DNA of 64,000 bases, taken from the NCBI RefSeq assembly GCF_008373755.1, contig NZ_VUJV01000006.1, positions 62,001 to 126,000 on the forward strand. Reading direction: 5' to 3'. Made by a program: the position numbers and the translations under genes. This document shows positions 41,144 through 52,306 of the stretch, one piece after another. This stretch comes from Nocardioides humilatus (GTDB lineage Bacteria > Actinomycetota > Actinomycetes > Propionibacteriales > Nocardioidaceae). Under the pieces are notes generated by a model. It was not told where the DNA came from and did not search any database. It worked only from the letters and a program-made list of their open reading frames with translations. Within the stretch, counting starts at the first letter, position 1. Each line of letters opens with the position of its first letter.

Positions 41144-43170
41144 CAGGACACCAGCTCCTCGTTGGTCACATCTTCAATGGGATCGGGTTCGGGCGCGCGG
41201 TAGAGCGCGGCCTCGATGATGACGCTGAGCACGATCAGGTCGTAGAGCACCCAGATCGTGTTGACGCCGACGCCGATGACGCTCAGGTTGTCAGTGGTCA
41301 TCAGCTGGACGACACCCGACAAGACGGCGAGGGTCAGCAGGACCATCACGAGCAGCTGCGGCCAGATCAGCCGCCAGGGGAAGGGTTGTCGGCCGCCCTC
41401 GCGGACCTTCGGCGTGACGATGAAGCCGAGCTCGCGCCCGAACCACACGTTGCCGACGGCCGTGGTGCATGCCTTGATCCAGATCGGGAAGAGGGCGAGC
41501 GAGTACTGGTGCCCGCGCCAGGTCCGCACGCCGTAGCCGACGATCCCGAACACGAGCTGGTTGAGCAGGAAGTACGGCGTGAAGAGGGCCAGGAAGGTCA
41601 GTCCGTAGGCGTGGACCGGCAGCACCCCGGCGGTCAGGTAGAGGACCGGAGCCAGCAGGTAGGCGAGAGCCGCGAAGCCGGAGAGGTAGCTCCACATCGT
41701 CGCGAAGTACATCAACCGCTGACCCGCCGTCAGGCCGCGCTTCTTGAGCGGGTTGTCCTTCAGGAGCACCTGGAGGGTGCCCTGGGCCCACCGGAGCCGC
41801 TGCTTGAGCATCGTGCCGACGTCTTCAGGCGCCAGGCCGGTCGCGAGGATCTCGTGGTGGTAGGCCGACTTCCACCCGGCGGCGTGCAGCTCCATGCAGG
41901 TGGCCATGTCCTCGGTGACCGACACGATCGCCATCGGCATGACGGGTTGGGCCTCGTCGCTGCGGGTGACGTCGACCTTGCGCATCAGCTGGGCGACCTC
42001 TTCGAGTGCCGCCAGCGGGGAGAGGTCGCGGGTGGTCAGCTCGTGGAGCACGTCCTCCTGAACCATCGGGATGCCGGTCTCCGGGTCGGCGGTGATGCCG
42101 ACCTCATCGGTGTAACCGAGCTCGGCGAGGTCGGCGGCGATCCCGGCCAGGTCGCGGTCGACGACTGATCGGCTCGCGGTGCGCACGGTCGACTGGAAGC
42201 GGAACGTGACGTCGCCGTAAGCCGCACCGTCGTCGAGGTCGGCGAGCGCCGTGCGCACGCCCTCGCGCACCTGGCTGATCGCGCCAGCGGTGTCGATGTC
42301 GCCCTTCCGCGCGCGGCGCGCGGCGCGCGCCAGGATGCGCTCGGACGCCTCGAGCGCGGCGCGAACCGCCGACTCGACGGCCTTGACGTAGCCGGTCACG
42401 CCGAGGCGCATCAGCGCCTCGCGGCGGATCACCGCGTTGGAGCCGCAGAAGAAGGCGGCGTTCCAACCGTCCTTCCCCTGCTGGATCGGTCCGTAGAAGA
42501 GCGGCGCCTGGCTGCCGAGCGGATCGGAGGCGCTGACGTTGCTGAACCACTGCGGGGTCTGGACCAGCGCCATCTCGGGGTCGTCGAACCAGCCGAGGGT
42601 GCGGTCGAGGATCTCCGGCTTCGGGATCTGGTCGGCGTCGAGGATCATCAGGAACTCGCCGCTGGTCTGCAGCAGGGCGTTGTTGAGGTTGCCGGCTTTC
42701 GCGTGCCGCGGACGATCGGCCCAGTCGTCGGTGCGCGTGACATAGCCGATGCCTGCGGCCTCCGCCGCTGCCTTCATCTCTGGCCGGGCGCCGTCGTCGA
42801 GGATGTAGGTCTGGTGCGGCCAGGTGATCTCGAGGGCCGCGAGCGCGGTCGTCATGACGAGGTCGACGGGTTCGTTGTAGGTGGTGACGAACACGTCGAC
42901 GGTGGCGTCCGGGCTCGGCGGGGGAGCGGCGCCGCGGCGCTTGATGCGCCAGATCGTGAAGCCGAACAGGTAGCCGTCGATGAGGGCGTAGGTCTCGGCG
43001 AGGACCAGAGGGACCGCGATCCACCAGTAGTCCCAGTTGACCGACCAACCCCACCGCCAGACGAGGTAGACGGTGCCGGCCAGCAGGCTCAGGACCGTGA
43101 CGATCCGGAGGGCGAAGAGTCGGCGTGGCGTCGTGCTCACCGCTTCTGCGCTTGGCGCGCCGTCCAGCAT
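41143..43170 (-). CDS. Cellulose-synthase-like family 2 glycosyltransferase
   Basis: 675 aa from ATG at 43168-43170 (MLDGAPSAEA), with AGGGGGGA before it; the longer frame upstream would overlap the transporter gene. Two N-terminal spans precede the catalytic domain: VDVFVTTYNEP, ILDDGARPE, MILDADQIPKPE, TEDMATCM and QRLRWAQG (the D,D,D,QxxRW set). Four or more C-terminal spans follow. About 90 extra residues (helical, from VKAVESAVRAALEASER to VQEDVLHELTT) interrupt the catalytic domain between the DxD and TED motifs. It polymerises a beta-linked sugar chain across the membrane; no PilZ domain is seen. Coupling to STAS/RsbW/PP2C suggests regulated exopolysaccharide synthesis. Confidence 0.9.
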   Translation of the reverse strand: MLDGAPSAEAVSTTPRRLFALRIVTVLSLLAGTVYLVWRWGWSVNWDYWWIAVPLVLAETYALIDGYLFGFTIWRIKRRGAAPPPSPDATVDVFVTTYNEPVDLVMTTALAALEITWPHQTYILDDGARPEMKAAAEAAGIGYVTRTDDWADRPRHAKAGNLNNALLQTSGEFLMILDADQIPKPEILDRTLGWFDDPEMALVQTPQWFSNVSASDPLGSQAPLFYGPIQQGKDGWNAAFFCGSNAVIRREALMRLGVTGYVKAVESAVRAALEASERILARAARRARKGDIDTAGAISQVREGVRTALADLDDGAAYGDVTFRFQSTVRTASRSVVDRDLAGIAADLAELGYTDEVGITADPETGIPMVQEDVLHELTTRDLSPLAALEEVAQLMRKVDVTRSDEAQPVMPMAIVSVTEDMATCMELHAAGWKSAYHHEILATGLAPEDVGTMLKQRLRWAQGTLQVLLKDNPLKKRGLTAGQRLMYFATMWSYLSGFAALAYLLAPVLYLTAGVLPVHAYGLTFLALFTPYFLLNQLVFGIVGYGVRTWRGHQYSLALFPIWIKACTTAVGNVWFGRELGFIVTPKVREGGRQPFPWRLIWPQLLVMVLLTLAVLSGVVQLMTTDNLSVIGVGVNTIWVLYDLIVLSVIIEAALYRAPEPDPIEDVTNEELVS

Positions 43171-43228
43171 CGTCCCCCCTGCCGGTGTCCCGTCCTCGAT
43201 CCTTCGGTCCAACCCTAAGGTCCCGGGG

Positions 43229-44077
43229 TCAACCTGCGGCGACGAATGCGACGGCAACCCCGCACAGGACCAGTCCGTAGGCCTGCCCGCGGAAGACGTG
43301 CTCGCGGAGCACGACCGCGGCGAGCAGGATCGTGAAGGCCGGGTAGAGCGAGGTCAGCACTGCGGCGACGGTCAGCAGGCCGCTCTGAGTGGCCAGCAGG
43401 AACATCAGGACGGCCGCGGTAGCGACCAGGCCGGCGACCGCACCCCACCACTCCGACGCTGCGGTCGGCAGCCAGGCCTCACGCAGGCCGCTCGCGATCA
43501 GGCAGATCGTCACCAGCGATGCGGCCTGCGTCACGGTCAGCGGCCAGAAGCCAGCCTCCTCCGGCACCTGGCCGAGCGCCACGAAGAGCAGGCCGAAGCC
43601 GAGCCCGGCGAGCACGCCGTCGAGGAACCCGGTGTGCGTCGGCGCCGCGTCGGTGTCCGTGCGGGTGTCGGTCTCGGGCATTCGCGCGACCAGCCAGATC
43701 CCCGGGAGCGCCGCCACGATGCCGACCAACGTGAGCGTCGACGGTCGCTCGCCGGTGGCAAGTCCGACGACCACCGGTACGACGGCCGCGCCGACCGCTG
43801 ACACGGGAGCGACGACGCCCATCCGGCCGATGGCCAGCCCGCGATAGAGGAAGACACTGCCCGCGCCGCTCCCGAGACCGGCCGCCGCACCCCAGAGAAG
43901 GTCGGCGCTCGCCGGATCGCCACCGCGGACGGCCGCGACGACCGCTGCGCTGACCAGGCCGCCGAACGCGCCGAGGAGGGCGACCGGCCACGGCGTCGTA
44001 CGGCGTGAGGCGAGGCCGCCGACGAAGTCGGACAACCCGTAGGCGACCGCGGCGCCGAGCGCCAGCACCACACCCAT
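43229..44077 (-). CDS. EamA/DMT superfamily transporter
   Basis: 282 aa with ten hydrophobic spans in two five-span EamA halves. It starts MGVVLALGAAVAYGLSDFVGG, with the second half beginning GFLDGVLAGLGFGLLFV. It is a probable metabolite or drug exporter, substrate unknown. It lies 58 bases upstream of the glycosyltransferase on the same strand and may share its transcript. Confidence 0.88.
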   Translation of the reverse strand: MGVVLALGAAVAYGLSDFVGGLASRRTTPWPVALLGAFGGLVSAAVVAAVRGGDPASADLLWGAAAGLGSGAGSVFLYRGLAIGRMGVVAPVSAVGAAVVPVVVGLATGERPSTLTLVGIVAALPGIWLVARMPETDTRTDTDAAPTHTGFLDGVLAGLGFGLLFVALGQVPEEAGFWPLTVTQAASLVTICLIASGLREAWLPTAASEWWGAVAGLVATAAVLMFLLATQSGLLTVAAVLTSLYPAFTILLAAVVLREHVFRGQAYGLVLCGVAVAFVAAG

Positions 44078-44120
44078 CGGCTACGGCCTCCCGTCGGCGA
44101 GACGTTTGTCTACGAAAAGG

Positions 44121-44154
44121 CTGAGGGCCCCGGACAGGTGTCCGGGGCCCTCAG
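44121..44154 (-). terminator. Terminator hairpin of the DUF7455-like gene
   Basis: CTGAGGGCCCCGGACA and its exact complement are separated only by GG, forming a perfect 16-bp stem with a tight loop. On the reverse strand it is followed by CCTTTTCG, a short T-run. It sits just after the small gene's stop at 44173. Confidence 0.8.
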
Positions 44155-44172
44155 CGAGGTCTGTTGGACGGA

Positions 44173-44403
44173 TCAGCTCTCGTCGTCGGGCGCGACGGCG
44201 GGGGTGCTGGCCAGCTTGTGGGTCTCGTCGTGGACGGCCACGGCGATCTCCTTGAGCCGGTCGCCGTGCTCGCGGGCGTGGTGGGCGCAGAACAGCAGCT
44301 CGCCGCCCGAGGCGAGCTCGACGCGGAGGTAGGCCTGGGCACCGCAACGGTCGCAACGGTCTTCTGCCGTCAGCGGTGCGGAAGGTGCGATTGCAGTGGT
44401 CAC
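44173..44403 (-). CDS. Small zinc-ribbon-like protein (DUF7455-type)
   Basis: 76 aa from GTG at 44401-44403. Metal ligands are DRCDRCGAQ (CxxC) and LLFCAHHAREHG (CxxH), joined by a short beta segment (AYLRVELASGGE). This small protein is widespread in actinomycetes near sigA/parE genes. Its function is unknown; nucleic-acid or protein binding is likely. A terminator follows. Confidence 0.8.
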   Translation of the reverse strand: MTTAIAPSAPLTAEDRCDRCGAQAYLRVELASGGELLFCAHHAREHGDRLKEIAVAVHDETHKLASTPAVAPDDES

Positions 44404-44687
44404 GTCGGCCTCACTTTCGTCGGTCGACCTAATTATCGGTCGGTGCCGGGATCAACGTAGCGACCGGGCCCAAGATTCCCGGTTCTTTGTGGTCAATCCC
44501 ACGACCATCCAAGCACGCGAAGGGCGGCGAGTGACTCTATTTTCACGTCGCGAAACATCCTTGTTATCTACGGCGTCGGGTTCCCCACATCGTGTCCCTC
44601 GGGATCCCCGTGTGCCTGCATCGAACCTCGGCGTGTCGCAGGTAGATTCATACCCAGGAAAGCCCAGTTTCAACCAGGAGCACCGTC
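44404..44687. promoter_or_regulatory. Divergent intergenic region before parE
   Basis: This 284-base gap holds the promoters of the DUF7455-like gene and parE. TAGATT at 44643-44648 fits a parE -10 box, and AGGAG at 44676-44680 is its ribosome binding site. GGTCGACCTAATTATCGGTCGG near 44422 contains repeated CGGTCG and an AT-rich centre. I see no small gene here. Confidence 0.4.
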
Positions 44688-46751
44688 ATCACCGACAAGA
44701 CCTACAACGCCGCTCACCTGCTCGTTCTCGAGGGGCTCGAGGCCGTCCGGAAGCGTCCCGGCATGTATATCGGGTCGACCGACACCCGGGGCCTGATGCA
44801 CTGCTTGTGGGAGATCATCGACAACGGTGTCGACGAGGCGCTCGGCGGTCACGCCCGCCGTGTCGAGGTGACGCTCCACCCCGACGACTCTGTCGAGGTC
44901 TATGACGACGGCCGCGGCATCCCGACCGACAAGGAGCCGAAGACCGGCCTCCCCGGCGTCGAGGTCGTGGCCACCAAGCTCCACGCGGGTGGCAAGTTCG
45001 GCGGCGGCTCCTACAACGCCTCCGGTGGTCTCCACGGCGTCGGCCTCTCGGTTGTCAACGCCTTGTCGAGCCGGATGGACATCGACGTCGACCGGGCCCC
45101 GAACCAGCAGGGTCTCTCCTTCCAGCGGGGCATCCCGGGGGTCTTCGCCGAGGACGGCCCGAAGGCGGCGTTCGAGGCCAAGTCCGGGCTCACCCGCAAG
45201 GGCAAGCGGGTCGGCAAGGACCGCACCGGCACCCTCATCCGGTTCTGGCCCGACCGGCAGATCTTCACCAAGGACGCCCGGTTCGAGCTCGACGGCCTCG
45301 TCGGCCGGGCGCGGCAGACGGCCTACATCGTCCCGGGGCTCGAGCTGGTTGTGCGCGACCTGCGCGGACCGGAGCTCTTCGAGGAGAAGATCCGCCACGA
45401 CGGCGGCATCTCGGAGTTCGCCGAGGCGCTCAGCCACGGCGAGCCGGTCACCGATGTGCTGCGGATCACCGGCACCGACACGTTCACCGAGACCGTCCCG
45501 ATGCTCGACGACCAGGGTCACATGACGCCCCAGGACGTCGAGCGCGAGCTGACGGTCGACATCGCCGCCCGTTGGGACACCGGCTACGACACCGAGCTGC
45601 GCTCCTTCGTCAACGTGATCGCCACGCCGAAGGGTGGCACCCACGTCGCCGGCTTCGAGGCGGCGCTCACCAAGACGTTCAACGACGCCATGCGCGCAGC
45701 GAAGGCCCTGAAGGTCAACGACGACGACGTCATCAAGGACGACATCCTCGAGGGCCTCACCGCGGTCGTCACGGTGCGCTTGGCCGAGCCCCAGTTCGAG
45801 GGCCAGACCAAGGAGATCTTGGGCACGCCCGCCGTACGAGCCTCGGTCCGCAAGGTCGTCGCCGCGCAGCTCAAGGACTTCCTCGCCTCCACCAAGCGTG
45901 CTGAGAAGGCGCAGGCCAAGCTGCTGATGGAGAAGGTCGCCGGCGCCGCCAAAACCCGCATCGCGGCGCGCCAGCACAAGGAGACCCAGCGCCGTAAGAA
46001 CGCCCTCGAGTCCTCGACGCTGCCCTCCAAGCTCGCCGACTGCCGCGCGGCCGACGCCGAGCGCACCGAGCTCTTCATCGTCGAGGGTGACTCCGCGCTC
46101 GGCACCGCCAAGCTGGCCCGCAACTCGGAGTTCCAGGCGCTGCTGCCCATCCGCGGGAAGATCCTCAACGTCCAGAAGGCGTCGGTCGGCGACATGCTCA
46201 AGAACGCCGAGTGCGGCTCGATCATCCAGGTGGTCGGTGCCGGCTCCGGACGGACGTTCGACATCGACGCAGCCCGTTACGGCCGGATCATCTTCATGGC
46301 CGACGCCGACTCCGACGGCGCCCACATCCGGTGCCTGCTCGCGACGCTGTTCTTCAAGTACATGCCCGAGCTGGTCCACGCCGGGCGCGTCTACACCGCC
46401 GTGCCGCCGCTGCACCGGATCGAGATCTCCAACCCCCGCAAGGGCCAGGAGAAGTACGTCTACACCTACTCCGACGACGAGCTCCAGCGGAAGCTCGCGG
46501 AGCTGAAGAAGAAGAACGTCCGCTGGAAGGACCCGGTGCAGCGCTACAAGGGTCTGGGCGAGATGGACGCCGACCAGCTGGCCGAAACCACCATGGACCC
46601 GCGCCACCGCACCCTGCGCCGGCTCACCGTCGACGACGCCGAGGAAGCCGCCCAGGTTTTCGAGCTGCTCATGGGTTCCGACGTCGCTCCTCGCAAGGAG
46701 TTCATCGTGCAGGGCGCCTACGAGGTCGACGTCGAGGCGCTCGACGCCTGA
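44688..46751 (+). CDS. parE: DNA topoisomerase IV (type IIA) subunit B, apparent ATC start
   Basis: 687 aa if started at ATC 44688 (ITDKTYNAAHLLVLEGLEAV). There is no in-frame ATG, GTG or TTG between the stop at 44643 and ATG 44763, yet conserved N-terminal sequence (AAHLLVLEGLEAVRKRPGMYIG) lies upstream of that ATG. AGGAG sits seven bases before ATC. The GHKL ATPase shows DNGVDEALGG, DDGRGIPTD and GGLHGVGLSVVNALS. The TOPRIM domain has ELFIVEGDSALG and DADSDGAHIRCLL, with QRYKGLGEMDADQL near the end. ParE pairs with ParC to decatenate chromosomes. The assignment as ParE rather than GyrB rests on the neighbourhood. Confidence 0.93.
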   Translation: MTDKTYNAAHLLVLEGLEAVRKRPGMYIGSTDTRGLMHCLWEIIDNGVDEALGGHARRVEVTLHPDDSVEVYDDGRGIPTDKEPKTGLPGVEVVATKLHAGGKFGGGSYNASGGLHGVGLSVVNALSSRMDIDVDRAPNQQGLSFQRGIPGVFAEDGPKAAFEAKSGLTRKGKRVGKDRTGTLIRFWPDRQIFTKDARFELDGLVGRARQTAYIVPGLELVVRDLRGPELFEEKIRHDGGISEFAEALSHGEPVTDVLRITGTDTFTETVPMLDDQGHMTPQDVERELTVDIAARWDTGYDTELRSFVNVIATPKGGTHVAGFEAALTKTFNDAMRAAKALKVNDDDVIKDDILEGLTAVVTVRLAEPQFEGQTKEILGTPAVRASVRKVVAAQLKDFLASTKRAEKAQAKLLMEKVAGAAKTRIAARQHKETQRRKNALESSTLPSKLADCRAADAERTELFIVEGDSALGTAKLARNSEFQALLPIRGKILNVQKASVGDMLKNAECGSIIQVVGAGSGRTFDIDAARYGRIIFMADADSDGAHIRCLLATLFFKYMPELVHAGRVYTAVPPLHRIEISNPRKGQEKYVYTYSDDELQRKLAELKKKNVRWKDPVQRYKGLGEMDADQLAETTMDPRHRTLRRLTVDDAEEAAQVFELLMGSDVAPRKEFIVQGAYEVDVEALDA

Positions 46752-46764
46752 GCGGCGCCGAGCG

Positions 46765-47259
46765 TCAGACCAGCTGCTGGAGCAGGCCGGTGTCGACGTC
46801 GTAGATGAACCCGCCGACCGTGACCGTGTCGGGGATGAGCGGGTGGGCCTTCACGCGCTGGACGTCGCCCGCCAGCGAGACCTCCTGGCCGTCGGTGACG
46901 GGCAGGGTCAGCCAGGACGTGTCCAGACCGGTGGCGTTGTCGAGGCGCTCACGCAGAGTGGCCTCGCTGTTGCTCGCGACGGCGCAGCGGGTGTGAGGGA
47001 CGACCATGATCCGGCTGACGTTGAGCATGTGCACCGAGATCACCAGGGCGTCGAGGGTGAGATCGTCGACGCGGCCACCGGGGTTGCGCAGGATCTTGGC
47101 GTCACCGGGCTTGAGACCGACGGTGCGCAGCGGGTCGATGCGCGAGTCCATGCAGGTCACGATCGCGACGCCGGCGTGAGCGACGCCGTCGAAGCCCGAG
47201 AGGTCGAAATCGGCAGCGAAGTCGCGGTTCGCCGCAAGCAGGTCGTCGAAGTTGGCCAC
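46765..47259 (-). CDS. Beta-carbonic anhydrase
   Basis: 164 aa from GTG at 47257-47259. Zinc ligands are in VTCMDSRIDP (Cys and Asp) and VPHTRCAV (His and Cys), matching short mycobacterial beta-carbonic anhydrases of the Rv1284 type. It interconverts CO2 and bicarbonate. It is the last gene of the parC/lipoprotein/MFS operon, 13 bases after the MFS stop, and is convergent with parE. Confidence 0.93.
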   Translation of the reverse strand: MANFDDLLAANRDFAADFDLSGFDGVAHAGVAIVTCMDSRIDPLRTVGLKPGDAKILRNPGGRVDDLTLDALVISVHMLNVSRIMVVPHTRCAVASNSEATLRERLDNATGLDTSWLTLPVTDGQEVSLAGDVQRVKAHPLIPDTVTVGGFIYDVDTGLLQQLV

Positions 47260-47272
47260 GGACCAAGGTTAT

Positions 47273-48994
47273 CTAGCCGCCGGTGCGCAGGACCTCGGAG
47301 GTGTCCAGCCCTCGGGTCGGTGCGCGGCGGAAGAGCAGCAAGGCGACGACCCCGGCAAGGAGTGCGGCCGCGGCAGCGCCCGTGAACACCGAGTGCTCCT
47401 GCACGATCGCCAGGTCGGTGAGGCCGAGGTCGGGGTCGGCCACGTGCTCGACGTGGAGCCGGTGCAGGCCCCAGGTGGTGAGCACCGAGATGCCGACCAG
47501 CATGCCGACCATCCGGGCCACCACCACGAGGGCGCTCGCGAGCCCGTGGGTGTCGTGTGCGGTCGTGGAGAGCATGGCGGCGTTGACCGGAGCGAGGGCG
47601 AGCCCGAAGCCCAGGCCGCCGAGCACGAGAGGCACGTTGGACGCGAAGCCGTCGAGGCTGGTGGCGTCCCACTGCGCCATCCAGAGGAAGCCGCCGGAGG
47701 CGAGCACCATGCCGATCGCGGTGATGACGCCCGCGGGGAGCCGTCGGACCAGGTAGCCGCCCACCACCGCGCCGACCGGGAGCGCGACGAGGAAGCGCAA
47801 CAGCACGAGGGCCGCACCGAGCTGGGAGTCGCGGAAGGTCGTCGTACGGGCGAACAGCGGGATGTCGACCAGCGCGGCGATGAGGGCCCAGCCGATCAGG
47901 AAGCTGACGGCCAGGGATCCCCAGGCAGGGACCGCCGCCAACGCCGCCCGCGGCACGATCGGAGCATCGGCGCGGACCAGGTGGAGCACGAAGGCCGCAG
48001 CCGCGATGGCCGAGCCGAGGAGGAACCAACCGCCCTTCGGGTTGAACACCGCTTGCTCGGGATCAGCGCTCGCGAAGGCCAGCACCACTCCGGCCAGGGC
48101 CAGTGCGAGGAGCGCGGCGCCGACGAGATCGGCGTCGCGGGCCGAGCGGTACCAGCCGCGCAGGTCGACCAGCGGGCGCTTCGCGAACAGGCACCTCGCC
48201 AGCAGCAGCACCGCTGCCGCGGCGGTGATGAGGCCGATCGGCGTCACCCAGCGGCTGCCGCCGTCGACGTAGGGGATGAAGAGCTGGCCGTAGGTCAGGT
48301 CGCGCTTGAGCTCGACCGGTTGCACGAAGGCGACGAAGAGCGCCCCCAGGAGTGCGACAGCCAGCAGCCCGCCCAGCAGGTCGGGCCTCGGTCTCGGTGC
48401 GCTGCTGTCGGCGGGTGACTCCGCACGCCACAAGGCGCGGACCGCCACCGCCAGCAGGACCCCTACAGCGAGGTTGATCGCGAAGATCGTGCGCCAGGAC
48501 CCGAAGGCGAGGACGACGGCGCCGAAGAGCGGCCCGATGACGCTGCCGATCTCCTGGACACCCGACACGATGCCGAGCGGGACCCCGCGGTCCTCGACCG
48601 GGTAGAGCGCGGCGACGAGCGCCATGGTCGCCGGGACCAGACCGCCGCCACCGGCACCTTGGAGGAAGCGGCCGATGACCATCGTCGTGAGGTCGTAGGA
48701 GATGGTCGTGACCAGGGAGCCGACCGCGAAGACCACCAGCGAGGCAGCGAGCACGGGCACCTGACCGCGCAGGTCGGCGATCCGGCCGATCAGCGGCAGC
48801 ATCGCGACGTAGCCGAGCAAGAAGCCCGACACGATCGGGGCCGCTCGCTGGAGCTCGTCGACGGGGATGCTGACGGCCGCCATCATGTCGGGCAGCGCGA
48901 GCACCACGACATAGGTGTCGACCGCAGCGAACGCGACGGCTGCTGCGCAGAAGGCCAGCAGCAGCCGGGAACGCCGGTCCGGTGCCGTGGTCAT
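47273..48994 (-). CDS. MFS exporter, DHA2-type (P55/Rv1410c-like)
   Basis: 573 aa with about 14 hydrophobic spans. Motif A-like GRIADLRGQ lies near residue 66, and VIGRFLQGAGGGGLVPATMALV matches the DHA2 group's later motif. It overlaps the lipoprotein gene by ATGA. A lipoprotein of the LppX/LprAFG family directly upstream of a 14-span MFS exporter is the arrangement of mycobacterial lprG-p55, which moves triacylglycerides to the cell envelope and affects drug tolerance. The same role here is inference. Confidence 0.88.
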   Translation of the reverse strand: MTTAPDRRSRLLLAFCAAAVAFAAVDTYVVVLALPDMMAAVSIPVDELQRAAPIVSGFLLGYVAMLPLIGRIADLRGQVPVLAASLVVFAVGSLVTTISYDLTTMVIGRFLQGAGGGGLVPATMALVAALYPVEDRGVPLGIVSGVQEIGSVIGPLFGAVVLAFGSWRTIFAINLAVGVLLAVAVRALWRAESPADSSAPRPRPDLLGGLLAVALLGALFVAFVQPVELKRDLTYGQLFIPYVDGGSRWVTPIGLITAAAAVLLLARCLFAKRPLVDLRGWYRSARDADLVGAALLALALAGVVLAFASADPEQAVFNPKGGWFLLGSAIAAAAFVLHLVRADAPIVPRAALAAVPAWGSLAVSFLIGWALIAALVDIPLFARTTTFRDSQLGAALVLLRFLVALPVGAVVGGYLVRRLPAGVITAIGMVLASGGFLWMAQWDATSLDGFASNVPLVLGGLGFGLALAPVNAAMLSTTAHDTHGLASALVVVARMVGMLVGISVLTTWGLHRLHVEHVADPDLGLTDLAIVQEHSVFTGAAAAALLAGVVALLLFRRAPTRGLDTSEVLRTGG

Positions 48995-49749
48995 TCGGGT
49001 GCCGAGATCTCCTGCTCGACGCCGTAGTCCTCGACATCGATGGTGTAGGTGATCGCGTCCTCGCCCGAGAAGAACTCGCCGGTGATCTCCGCCTGGGTCA
49101 GCTCGCCGTCGCTGTTGATCCGGTAGGTCGCGTCGAAGGTGTCACCCTTGGCGCAGGGGAGGATGTTGCGGACGGCGTCGCCGGGCAGCGTGCCCGTGAA
49201 CGGGGTCAGCGTCTCCTTGTTGTCGTCGCCGCCGAGCTCACTGTCGCCGGCCTCGAGGTCCTCGGTCGCGGTCAGCAACGGGGAGACGCCCTTCTCGGGG
49301 TCGAGGAGCTGGGCGGGATCGGGGGCGCAGAAGTCGTTGGGGTCGACGTCTTGCCAGCCGAGGACGGGCACCTTGACGTAGAGGGTGCCGTCGGCCGAGA
49401 TCACGGGGATGTCGGCAGCGTCGACGCCCATGACGCGGCCGGCGACCTCGCCGTCGAAGGCGGCAGGGTCGGCGATGATGACGCCCTCGGCCGAGGCGAG
49501 GTAGTCGCCGTCGCTGGGCTCGTCGTCGGTGCTGAGGCTGACCTGGACGCCGCTGGTGTCATCGAGCTTGGCCTTGGCGCCTGCCATGACCTCCTCAGGC
49601 GTGACCTTGCCGTCGCCGTCGTCGTCGAGCTTCTTGTTCTCCGTGACGGGGTCGTCCCCGCCGGAGCAGGCGGAGAACGACGCGGTGGCCACGCCACCGA
49701 CCAGGACCGCGGCGGCGAGGCGCCGGACAACTGTGGAGCGACGGGTCAT
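48991..49749 (-). CDS. LppX/LprAFG-like lipoprotein with EF-hand-type loop
   Basis: 252 aa. Signal peptide with lipobox: AAAVLVGGVATASFSAC, lipidated Cys near residue 28. Just after it, LDDDGDGKVTPEEV contains a full EF-hand loop (Asp1, Asp3, Asp5, Gly6, Val8, Glu12), unusual for this family. The remainder, from EEVMAGAKAKLDDTSGVQVSL on, fits the LppX/LprG lipid-binding fold: repeated strands such as AEGVIIADPAAFDGEVAGRV and DGTLYVKVP. It likely carries acylated lipids to or from the adjacent MFS exporter. Its start is only four bases from the parC stop. Confidence 0.85.
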   Translation of the reverse strand: MTRRSTVVRRLAAAVLVGGVATASFSACSGGDDPVTENKKLDDDGDGKVTPEEVMAGAKAKLDDTSGVQVSLSTDDEPSDGDYLASAEGVIIADPAAFDGEVAGRVMGVDAADIPVISADGTLYVKVPVLGWQDVDPNDFCAPDPAQLLDPEKGVSPLLTATEDLEAGDSELGGDDNKETLTPFTGTLPGDAVRNILPCAKGDTFDATYRINSDGELTQAEITGEFFSGEDAITYTIDVEDYGVEQEISAPE

Positions 49750-49753
49750 GGCG

Positions 49754-52231
<2,478 letters not shown>

Positions 52232-52294
52232 GGGCGCCATTCTCCCTGGCCGGTCCGACCGTCCACCGGAGGGCTCGCCGGGTCGGGCCCCCGC

Positions 52295-52300
52295 TAGATT
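52295..52300 (+). promoter_or_regulatory. Leaderless -10 box TAGATT for the acetyltransferase gene
   Basis: TAGATT (TANNNT) lies six bases before the GTG at 52307, so transcription would begin at or beside the start codon. There is no ribosome binding site, consistent with a leaderless message. Confidence 0.55.
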
Positions 52301-52306
52301 GAGTCC

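Noticed and set aside
43171-43257. Extended N-terminus of the glycosyltransferase (start 43257)
   Set aside because: It would overlap the transporter gene, and an AGGGGGGA site directly precedes ATG 43170.
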